Assembly (NCBI GenBank): GCA_001579985.1
Contig: LRSR01007117.1
Span: 1-20,120, forward strand
DNA length: 20,120 nt
Origin: Hypsibius dujardini
Lineage: Eukaryota > Tardigrada > Eutardigrada > Parachela > Hypsibiidae
Reading direction: 5' to 3'
In this document: piece by piece, positions 8,497 through 15,064 of the stretch
Layout of the letters: each line of letters starts with the position of its first letter
Numbering within the stretch: position 1 is the stretch's first letter
Made by a program: the position numbers and the translations under genes
Notes under the pieces: model-generated
Database searches by the model: none
What the model was told of the DNA's origin: nothing
What the model saw: only the letters and a program-made list of their open reading frames with translations

Positions 8497-9275
8497 CGAT
8501 TTTATGCTGATGTATATAGGAAAGATATAATCATGCTCAGAAAGGGTGAGCTTATTAAAGTATAGACAAACGTCGCTGTAACGATACTAACTCTTTTTGG
8601 TTGAGAAATATTTCATTCCACACCTGAAGCAACTGTCACAGGCCCGCAATACGATTGCAGCTAACCAGTCTCGCCTGCGGACGTTAGGCCCGCCATCGTA
8701 AAAAACATTTTTTAGGAGGCTCTGTTGCGATGCGTGTTCCACTCGTCGTTCGAGCTGTCGTTCGAACCTCGCAGCCGACCGACGCGTGATGTCGGTATTA
8801 TCGGACTTCTTTTTTGCGAAAACTCTACGTCTGTTATCCATGAAGGTACTGAGAGAAGACTCAGGTGAGAATGCCCCCGGGTCGTTTCCGACGTGTCTTT
8901 TTGCCCCAGGGTGCTGGCGGGTTGGGAGGTGGGAAGGGTGTACAGCATGAGTACCGCTGTTTCGTCGCATTGAAATTGTATAGTATCATGGTGTCTGTCA
9001 ATACATAGTAATACCTTTTAAAAGTCGTACCTTTTAAAGGAAGGGTCTAATTGTCGCTGTCTAACTCCAAAATAACATATCTATCAAATTTGTATCTTTT
9101 ACATAAATGCAAAACTTATTAATTAAGAAATAAACCATAAATTGATGTACAACATCAATTTTGTGGAAAGAAGTTGTCTGCTTCGCTATTTTCGTATAAG
9201 AAGTATAAGAAAATAGTTTTTCATAAATTTTCAAATAAATACGGCACCAAATGTATCGAAAAAATTGAATACAGT
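8497..9275. other. Intergenic region between lectin gene and retrotransposon
   Basis: This is the upstream flank of the lectin gene and the left flank of the plus-strand LTR element. It contains an unrecognised minus-strand ORF (8587-8970), copy 2 of the 19-bp repeat (8938-8956), a doubled CCTTTTAAA motif near 9014-9040, and an AT-rich stretch from 9060. No confident promoter could be assigned. AT-rich motifs near 8545-8560 lie about 50-65 bases upstream of the lectin ATG. Confidence 0.5.
8587..8970 (-). CDS. Unrecognised ORF, 127 codons
   Basis: This open frame is not recognised. It reads from 8970 to a stop at 8587, ending 91 bp before the proposed lectin start and in the same orientation. 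The translation is Arg/Ser-rich with a basic FAKKKSD segment and a C-terminal CDSCFRCG cluster (C-x2-C-x2-C). The 19-bp repeat overlaps its 5' end, so it may be repeat-derived or chance-open. It might also be part of an upstream exon. There is no start-context or splice evidence. Confidence 0.15.
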   Translation of the reverse strand: MRRNSGTHAVHPSHLPTRQHPGAKRHVGNDPGAFSPESSLSTFMDNRRRVFAKKKSDNTDITRRSAARFERQLERRVEHASQQSLLKNVFYDGGPNVRRRDWLAAIVLRACDSCFRCGMKYFSTKKS

Positions 9276-9444
9276 TGTTGGACCACGCCCAACAAGTCCT
9301 CATATCCAATCATCACAGCTATTTGACTCGATAATACCTTACTTACTTAGTAACTCTATCTACCCTATTAACCCTGTTCTGCTGCCACAGCTAATTACTT
9401 GATGTGTGTGCTATTTACTATCAATTCTATAGTTAACACTTTAC

Positions 9445-9451
9445 TATATAA
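9445..9451 (+). promoter_or_regulatory. LTR TATA box
   Basis: TATATAA within the 5' LTR, 95 nt upstream of AATAAA. The antisense element has TATATAA at the corresponding place in its LTR. Confidence 0.6.
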
Positions 9452-9539
9452 GCAGATGTTTTACTAGTTATAAGCAGCAGTTTTACTTCTTCTTTCCTTT
9501 CTTCCAGTTTTCTTCTCTACCTATTCCTACATTCAGTCT

Positions 9540-9545
9540 AATAAA
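9540..9545 (+). promoter_or_regulatory. LTR poly(A) signal
   Basis: AATAAA in the context TCAGTCTAATAAACTTG, 38 nt before the LTR end. The antisense LTR has the same context with AATAGC instead. Confidence 0.55.
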
Positions 9546-9585
9546 CTTGTTACCTACCAAACTTCCTGTTGGTAGACCTAACAAT

Positions 9586-9603
9586 TGGTTCCGAATAGCA
9601 GTG
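9586..9603 (+). other. Primer-binding site of the plus-strand element
   Basis: TGGTTCCGAATAGCAGTG begins 2 nt after the LTR and starts with TGG, complementary to a tRNA CCA end. The antisense element has nearly the same site (TGGTTCCGGAAAGCAGTG). The priming tRNA was not identified. Confidence 0.7.
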
Positions 9604-9607
9604 GCGA

Positions 9608-9636
9608 CTAGATAAGGGAGTGCACGCCCTGTCTAG
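9608..9636 (+). other. Leader hairpin just after the primer-binding site
   Basis: CTAGATAAGGG pairs with CCCTGTCTAG across a short loop with one bulge. A stem-loop occupies the same relative place in the antisense element. It could serve packaging or dimerisation, which is inference. Confidence 0.45.
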
Positions 9637-9783
9637 CTCGTGGAGTGACCTTTAGCAGCGATCGCGCCAGTTTTTCGAGGTCTCCTGTTTTCCTCACCGT
9701 TTGAAGGTACGAGTACGATTATATACCGCGACGAGTAGGCGGCCAGTTCGCTTTACGGAGTGTCTGGTTGGGCTCGAGAGTTG

Positions 9784-9787
9784 GTTG
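9784..9787 (+). repeat. Target-site duplication of the antisense element, left copy
   Basis: GTTG directly precedes the left LTR (TGTTAGG). The same GTTG follows the right LTR at 14198-14201. A 4-bp duplication fits Ty3/gypsy-type integration. Confidence 0.8.
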
Positions 9788-10129
9788 TGTTAGGCCTCCG
9801 TCCCTACTAGGACGGAAGAACCTGAACATGCAAGCTATTAGACTGAATAATTGAGGAGGAGAATTGAGGGAAGACTTTACTGGTGGAGGAGGTTAGAGGG
9901 GAAAGGTAGGAACTGTTCCAAATTACTGTAGAACACACACTTATATAGTCAAGGATATGGAATAGTTCCTGATCTAACGTACTATTTCCTGCCGACATGG
10001 CGGAATTATGTACGCAATAATAGCTGAGTAAGTACATTATAGAATGTGAGGGTAGGTAGGAATGGGTTAACTAGGTAGATAGACTATGCTACTAGTAAGT
10101 GTTGCGTAACTGTTGGGTACCACCCCACA
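9788..10129 (-). repeat. 3' LTR of the antisense element (342 bp)
   Basis: It matches 13856-14197 except at two positions, near 10057 (G versus A) and 10126 (C versus A). The second change breaks the terminal palindrome that is perfect in the other copy. A spurious 76-codon ORF inside both LTRs is not considered a gene. Confidence 0.93.
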
Positions 10130-10731
10130 CTGCCCTCCGTGTACTCGCGACCGTCCACGCGTCGTCGGTCCGTTCCGGCGGTGGCGAAAGTCATAGCGTA
10201 AAATACGGCTTCCTCGAAAAAAAGCAATGTGCTGTGCCAATACAGTGATTGTGGAAGTGTGTGCTGGTCAATGGCAGAGACCGGTCCAGCTGAGTCAGCC
10301 GTTTAGTGACGTAAGTGCTGAAGTGCGTTAAACACTTGAAATTTTGGCGCCCGTGCCAAAGACTGCTGAGTTATCATATTTGTGAAGTACCCGGTCCAAG
10401 TGTGCGTAGAATGCCGCTTTCAGTCTTGCTGAGTTGGCATTTATACTTGAGTTCGTTACGTGCGAGAATCGAGTATCCATTCGCAATTTTGCTGAGCTGC
10501 GCAGTTGTATAAAAGAGTTTCCGGGAGTCTTCGTGACTCTGTGTGGCAACCCCGCTACAGAATAACTTTTGAACAGCATCACGCACTGCTGACTTGTCAA
10601 AATTGAATAATCAAATTGAAGAGCTCCTATAATTGGTCCAAGTGCTTCTTCCGGGTTTTGCTTGTAATAAAAGCATGTGCGGCTGCGGCTTCAGTCTCAC
10701 TTTCTCGTTTTGCTCTGTCGTGTCTGCTCTG
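10130..10731 (-). other. 3' non-coding part of the antisense element
   Basis: No coding signal was found. Weak repeats with a GCTGAG anchor at 10365, 10428 and 10491 suggest a diverged 63-bp period. Directly at the LTR the minus strand reads ACGGAGGGCAG, a short purine-rich stretch in the place expected for a polypurine tract. Confidence 0.5.
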
Positions 10732-11230
10732 CTAATAACCCACTGGCGGACCGCAGTTGATGCCTTCCATTCGTATGCTGCAAATTATGTTGCGCGGTCC
10801 ATGTAGTGAACGCATCCAAGAGAAACCTATAACCCGACTGGCTTCGGTTAGAACGGTGCGGTGGATGGGTGTCATTAACTTATTTCGGCCAACCATCTTC
10901 TGGTTTCCGCATAAGTGACTGTCCTCCAACTGCTGACGGATACAGCTCCGCCGCAGGGTGATTGAAGGTGTAACTTGTGGTCTGTCTGGTTGGCGTTCTA
11001 CGCTTGTTGGACGATTTCTGCGAACACTTGTGCTGCGCCCCATTGATTCTTTGAATCTGCCACGGTCATTTTTATCCTTAATTTGACCGATTATTATCCG
11101 GCTTCCCGTCTCATTAATCAGGTAATGTCGAATAATTTTGTACGGCCCTCCGGGTAGATCGGAAGTGCCATATTTTTGGTTCATCTGTTTTGGTCCGAAT
11201 GACTGCATCGCCCTCCGTGTAGTTCAATGC
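10732..11230 (-). pseudogene. Remnant of integrase C-terminal GPY/F module
   Basis: Read on the minus strand, one frame contains a YTEGDAVIRTK segment (about 11221-11190). An adjacent frame carries GGPYKIIRHYL (about 11160-11125), followed by a basic stretch. A Y-x-x-GD-x-V segment followed shortly by GPY is the usual order at the C-terminus of Ty3/gypsy integrases, and the plus-strand element here has VGDKCLLF then FTGPYEVL. The two parts lie in different frames, so the remnant is broken. It implies that the element descends from a full gag-pol element and lost the rest of pol by deletion. The match is by eye and short, so it could be partly coincidental. Confidence 0.45.
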
Positions 11231-11983
11231 ATGGTCTTCTAGTCCGCTTGGTCTGCGGGTTCTTTGTAGTCAGGGAACGATGTTCGTCATCGTTTTCCCT
11301 TAATTCCGTTTATTTCTTTTTCCGGTTTCCTCTCAGGAACGACTTTGCTCTGTCGTCGTTTCTCCTGTTCCGTTCCCTTTTGTTCCTTTCCAGATTTCCT
11401 CAGGGACGACGAAGTTCTGTCATCGTTTCTCCTGTTCTCTTTCTTGTTCCCATGGCGTTTCTCCCGTTTGCTTGTTCATTTTGTTGCGGGAACGCTCCTT
11501 CGCGTTTCTCCCGTTTTCTTTCTTGTTCCTTTTGTTCCGGGAACGCTCCTTTGGCGTTTTTCCCGTTCTCTTTCTTGTTCCTATTGTTGGGGAACGCTCG
11601 TTCGCGTTTCTCCCGTTCTCTTTCATGTTCCTATTGCTGCGGGGACGCTCTTCTAGCGTTTCTCCCATTTTATTTTTTTTATTCATAACGGCCCTCCGTG
11701 TACATCGGCAAAACCGTCATGCCCATCAATTTCCTGATTGTTCCCACATGATTGCTGGCTGTAATCGCCGTGTCCTTTGGTTGCGCACCCACAGGACCCA
11801 CTCATACCGCCTGATCTCCAGTGTTACACAATCGAATGGGTTTCTTGTCCAACTTCTCTCACGTCCATTGTTGTTCCTTTCTCCCGTTTCTCTCAGGAAC
11901 AACTTTATTGTCGTCGTTTCTCCTGTTCTGTTCCATTTTGTTCCTTTTCTGGGTTGTTTCTCTTTAACGTATCGTATTGCCGT
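11231..11983 (-). repeat. Purine-rich (minus strand) repeat region with a ~50-bp tandem repeat
   Basis: A unit beginning GCGTTTCTCCCG on the plus strand recurs at 11455, 11502, 11554, 11604 and 11656 (spacings 47, 52, 50, 52). A related module, CTCAGGAACGACT/TCGTCGTTTCTCCTGTTC, appears near 11333-11440 and again near 11892-11930. Long open frames on both strands across this block (for example plus 11227-11688 and 11472-12203) follow from its composition and are not annotated as genes. Confidence 0.75.
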
Positions 11984-13318
11984 TCAATCTCCCAGGTATA
12001 GAAAGTCGACGTCCGGATTCTTCCGTAAGTCATCCGGAACTGCGTACATCACGCGTTGTGTTCCACTATTCTCACATAATCCCCATCTGGTCGCCCCGGA
12101 TGTTTCCGTATATTCGGCGTGGCTCCTCCGCGAGCCCTCCCCAAAACTCAGATCAGTCCACTCATTTCCTTCTTGTCCGTATCCATCTTCGAGTTGGCAT
12201 TGATTGTTTTCTTCTTGTTGTACTCCATATGTCCTTTCCAGAGGACACAAATCTTCCTGTGCCTTCAACCATTCGCTCATTTGGGTATTCTCGCTATCGG
12301 CGTCATACGCTTGCTCCCGATTTCCTAAGTGTAAATCATGTTCCCGTTGTTCCTTCCAGCCATTCTTTGATCCAAAATCTCGGTCGTCGTCCCCTTCATC
12401 CCATTCTTTGGGATTTCGCTGCGTCAATGGACTGAACCCGTCATATCCGTACTGATCATCATGCTGATTTCCGGCATTTTCGCGCTCATTCGTGTCATCT
12501 CTTTTTAATACATGGGGTTTTTTGTGGTGCCACTCGCGTTCCTCCACCTCTTCCCTCGCGCTTTCGCAATTCCAATAGTGATACCTCTGTCCTTCTTGTG
12601 TCCAGAATTGTTCCGCAATCCGATGCGTTTCTTGCTCCATTAACGTGCCTTTCGGGCCATCATGGGTATCTTTTTTGTCCCATGATTCCGGGTAGCACGA
12701 TCGCATATTTCCGTTCCACTCTCTCGAGTGTATCAGGGCCCAAAGGTTGTCCTCCTCCTCGGCTCTTTTTTTCTGGCGTTCGCTGCTGCGGCTTATTCGA
12801 ACTGCTTTCTCTGCGGCTGCCAGGAACTCCGGCGGGTTTGCCGGTGCCATTAATGTTACGTCTCGTAACATCTCTCCGTGCAGTCCCTCAGTAAGTTGAT
12901 CCGCTTTCTCCTGATCCGTGTAGGCTTTTCCCAAAACTTCCAGCTCAAAAAACAACGCCAAAATTGCGTCGTGATATTCACTTATGGACTCACCCCATCG
13001 TAATGTCCTGCTCTTTAGTGAGTTTTCCGTCTGCTCTAGAAACCGGCTCGAACGAAATCTGTTCAGCATCAGGTCCTTTAATTCTATCCATGTCTGGGGA
13101 AGCGGGTTTAGACGGCAATACCAGTCCTCCGCTCCTTCTTCCAGAGATAGGGGTAAGTGTCGCAATAGGTCTGCGTCCATCCATTTCTGCGCTTTTCCCA
13201 CGCGCTCAAACCGTCTCAAGAAAGTTCCCACTTCCACATTATCCCGATCCCATTTGGGCATCTTATTCCTTCCGATTATGATGGCTTGGTCCCGGTTTCC
13301 CATTTCTGTGTCCCTCAC
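11984..13318 (-). CDS. Gag-like protein of the antisense element
   Basis: This is an intact 444-codon frame from ATG at 13318 to a stop at 11984. Residues of about 20-190 are a retrotransposon capsid (Gag) domain. Landmarks FLRRFERVGKAQKW, LPLSLEEGAEDWY, W-x-ELKDLML and EKADQLTEGLHGEMLRDVTLMAP align with the plus-strand Gag (FLRRYEMAGHAQKW, LPLSLEEG, W-x-ELKDLML, EKADKLTSGLHGNLFRDVTMMAP). The C-terminal half is long, hydrophilic and rich in Glu, Asp, Gln and His. It lacks the CCHC zinc knuckle of the plus-strand element. By family role it would assemble the particle that packages element RNA. An open frame between near-identical LTRs suggests that it was functional recently. No pol follows. 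Confidence 0.85.
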   Translation of the reverse strand: MRDTEMGNRDQAIIIGRNKMPKWDRDNVEVGTFLRRFERVGKAQKWMDADLLRHLPLSLEEGAEDWYCRLNPLPQTWIELKDLMLNRFRSSRFLEQTENSLKSRTLRWGESISEYHDAILALFFELEVLGKAYTDQEKADQLTEGLHGEMLRDVTLMAPANPPEFLAAAEKAVRISRSSERQKKRAEEEDNLWALIHSREWNGNMRSCYPESWDKKDTHDGPKGTLMEQETHRIAEQFWTQEGQRYHYWNCESAREEVEEREWHHKKPHVLKRDDTNERENAGNQHDDQYGYDGFSPLTQRNPKEWDEGDDDRDFGSKNGWKEQREHDLHLGNREQAYDADSENTQMSEWLKAQEDLCPLERTYGVQQEENNQCQLEDGYGQEGNEWTDLSFGEGSRRSHAEYTETSGATRWGLCENSGTQRVMYAVPDDLRKNPDVDFLYLGD

Positions 13319-13360
13319 AGCTTAGGGGTCCTCCTGGTCCGCTGACACGTCCCTCTTTAT

Positions 13361-13483
13361 CTGGTCCTCCGTAAAGGTCGCCGTGTCTCCGAGGTTGAGG
13401 TTCTCCGTGTCCACTGAACTTCTTTCTTTTTCTGGTCCTCCGTTTAGGTTACCGAGAAGTTGAAGTTCTCCGTGTCCAATTTT
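13361..13483. repeat. Imperfect ~71-bp tandem duplication in the leader
   Basis: CTGGTCCTCCGT recurs at 13361 and 13432, and (G/A)GTTCTCCGTGTCC recurs near 13400 and 13464. The copies differ by substitutions and small gaps. Confidence 0.65.
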
Positions 13484-13805
13484 ACAGTCGCCCCTGCTTT
13501 CGGAAACGATTGTTAGGACGGATTTCGGGCAGAGGTTCGCCGTCTTGATGATTCGTCCAATGCCTTAACACAGGCTATATAATTTTTGTGTAAAATCTTC
13601 CCCCAAACATACAGGGATGAAGCGATTAGGCTAGGGGATTTCCTTCACTCTACTAGTCAACTTCCTAACCAAAACTTCCCACAACTGTACGACAATTTAG
13701 GACATCCAGGTTAGTCATACAGATGATCTAGGATTGTTAAGTGAGAAAGAAGGATCGTTCGTAGTGTTGGGTACCCGGTGGATCGTAAAGGTCACTATCC
13801 ACGAG

Positions 13806-13831
13806 CTGGAAAAGGACTAAACCTTTTCCAG
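13806..13831 (-). other. Perfect leader hairpin next to the primer-binding site
   Basis: CTGGAAAAGG and CCTTTTCCAG form a 10-bp perfect stem around a 6-nt loop, 4 nt from the 18-nt primer-binding site. Possible packaging, dimerisation or reverse-transcription structure (inference). Confidence 0.7.
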
Positions 13832-13835
13832 TCGC

Positions 13836-13853
13836 CACTGCTTTCCGGAACCA
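13836..13853 (-). other. Primer-binding site of the antisense element
   Basis: On the minus strand, TGGTTCCGGAAAGCAGTG starts 2 nt after the LTR end (CCTAACA). It matches the plus-strand element's site at 16 of 18 positions. The tRNA was not assigned. Confidence 0.7.
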
Positions 13854-13855
13854 AA

Positions 13856-14197
13856 TGTTAGGCCTCCGTCCCTACTAGGACGGAAGAACCTGAACATGCA
13901 AGCTATTAGACTGAATAATTGAGGAGGAGAATTGAGGGAAGACTTTACTGGTGGAGGAGGTTAGAGGGGAAAGGTAGGAACTGTTCCAAATTACTGTAGA
14001 ACACACACTTATATAGTCAAGGATATGGAATAGTTCCTGATCTAACGTACTATTTCCTGCCGACATGGCGGAATTATGTACGCAATAATAGCTGAGTAAG
14101 TACATTATAGAATGTGAGGGTAAGTAGGAATGGGTTAACTAGGTAGATAGACTATGCTACTAGTAAGTGTTGCGTAACTGTTGGGTACCACCCAACA
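13856..14197 (-). repeat. 5' LTR of the antisense element (342 bp)
   Basis: On the minus strand it starts TGTTGGGT and ends CCTAACA. Its first 19 bases (14197-14179) form a perfect 8-bp inverted repeat around 3 nt. A TATATAA box lies at 14015-14009. AATAGC in a TCAGTCTAATA context at 13907-13902 corresponds to the AATAAA region of the other element's LTR. Confidence 0.93.
14009..14015 (-). promoter_or_regulatory. TATA box in the antisense 5' LTR
   Basis: TATATAAG on the minus strand, about 100 nt before the presumed poly(A) region, at the same relative place as in the plus-strand LTR. Confidence 0.55.
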
Positions 14198-14201
14198 GTT
14201 G
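14198..14201 (+). repeat. Target-site duplication of the antisense element, right copy
   Basis: GTTG directly after CCCAACA, matching 9784-9787. Leader sequence of the plus-strand element resumes here, 99 nt before its gag start. Confidence 0.8.
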
Positions 14202-14296
14202 TAACTACTACTCATTGCTTTGACGGGTGGCGTTAACAGTGTACCAAGAGATTTCTGGAGGTAAATTGCAAGGGGAAGAAGGGACGTCATCCCAGA

Positions 14297-15064
14297 ATGC
14301 CAAGTGACAACGAAACGGATAGTGGAAGCAGCGGAAACGGCGGACGCGCACAGCAGCGGCAACTGCAGCGTCCTGCACCGCCATTGGCATCAACTTCAAC
14401 GGCCGCTACAACCCAGGGGGGAGTCACGGTCAAGACAATCGCAGACGCGGTGGTTACCCAGCAAAGTCAGATGGCAATTAGGGGACCAGTCGCAATGCCG
14501 AAATTTGGGAACAAGGATACCGAAGAAATCGGAATGTTTCTCCGACGCTACGAAATGGCAGGACATGCCCAAAAATGGACGGATGAGGATCTGCTGGCAA
14601 TGCTGCCACTCTCCCTGGAGGAAGGAAGTGGAGCAGAGTACTGGTATGTACGGACCGTCATTCCAGGGACCTGGGCCGAGTTGAAAGACCTCATGTTGAA
14701 AAACTTTCGCCCACCAACCTTTTTGGAGTACCAACAAAAAGCATTGGCGAGACGGGTCATGAAAGATATTGAGTCAATCAACACTTACTTCGAAGAGGTG
14801 ATGAAGCTTTACGATGTTTTTGAAAGCTTGGGAAAAGCATTTTTCGACTTGGAAAAAGCGGATAAACTAACTAGCGGACTTCACGGCAACCTGTTTCGTG
14901 ACGTGACCATGATGGCTCCGACAACACCTCAAGATTTTCTTATCAAGTCCGGAAAAGATATGAGGGACAAAGAAATGGATACGGACCGAACGATCGTGAG
15001 CGGCATGACCAGTGGCAGGCGCCGAGAGGTCATGGCCGAGAAGTCTGGCCGAAACAAAATTTGA
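14297..15064 (+). CDS. Gag (capsid part) of the plus-strand element
   Basis: This frame of 255 codons starts at ATG 14297, which has A at -3, and stops at TGA 15062. The first 55 residues are low in complexity (Ser/Gly/Ala/Gln). Residues of about 65-215 form the capsid-type Gag domain, homologous to the antisense Gag, ending in FRDVTMMAPTTPQDFL. Around 14940 this frame ceases to look like Gag. The frame one nucleotide back, open from 14902, instead encodes an Arg/Gly/Asn/Gln-rich nucleic-acid-binding stretch that leads into the zinc knuckles. Either a one-base indel or a -1 frameshift joins the two. No classical slippery heptamer was found at the junction, so an indel is the simpler reading. 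Homology to Gag is by eye but extensive. Confidence 0.85.
   Translation: MPSDNETDSGSSGNGGRAQQRQLQRPAPPLASTSTAATTQGGVTVKTIADAVVTQQSQMAIRGPVAMPKFGNKDTEEIGMFLRRYEMAGHAQKWTDEDLLAMLPLSLEEGSGAEYWYVRTVIPGTWAELKDLMLKNFRPPTFLEYQQKALARRVMKDIESINTYFEEVMKLYDVFESLGKAFFDLEKADKLTSGLHGNLFRDVTMMAPTTPQDFLIKSGKDMRDKEMDTDRTIVSGMTSGRRREVMAEKSGRNKI

Larger units (their letters stand above)
9276..9583 (+). repeat. 5' LTR of the plus-strand element (308 bp)
   Basis: It starts TGTTGG and ends CCTAACA, with TG...CA termini. The first 19 bases form an imperfect palindrome (TGTTGG...CCCAACA). A TATATAA box lies at 9445-9451 and AATAAA at 9540-9545. The right boundary is fixed by the primer-binding site 2 nt downstream. 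The left boundary is inferred from the matching LTR start of the antisense element. Confidence 0.8.
13319..13855 (-). other. 5' leader of the antisense element
   Basis: This 537-nt untranslated leader lies between the LTR and gag. It holds the primer-binding site (13853-13836), a perfect hairpin (13831-13806), and an imperfect 71-bp tandem duplication starting at 13361 and 13432, whose units share CTGGTCCTCCGT and GTTCTCCGTGTCC. No ORF is supported here. Confidence 0.7.
9788..14197 (-). mobile_element. Complete non-autonomous (gag-only) Ty3/gypsy-like LTR element, antisense
   Basis: The element is 4410 bp with LTRs at 9788-10129 and 13856-14197 that differ at 2 of 342 positions. It is flanked by GTTG and read on the minus strand. 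In transcript order it has a 5' LTR, a primer-binding site (13853-13836), a leader with a hairpin and a tandem repeat, an open gag (13318-11984), a purine-rich repeat region, a frame-broken integrase GPY/F remnant, and the 3' LTR. Reverse transcriptase, RNase H and integrase catalytic parts are absent. Near-identical LTRs show recent insertion. Mobilisation must have used proteins supplied in trans, plausibly from a relative. Confidence 0.9.

Noticed and set aside
9807-10037. 76-codon minus-strand ORF duplicated at 13875-14105
   Set aside because: It lies wholly inside the two LTR copies and is explained by them.
11227-12203. Long plus-strand ORFs (153 and 243 codons), Phe/Leu/Ser-rich
   Set aside because: They run through the pyrimidine-rich tandem repeats and opposite the antisense gag. 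Overlapping frames are open for compositional reasons, and there are no domains.
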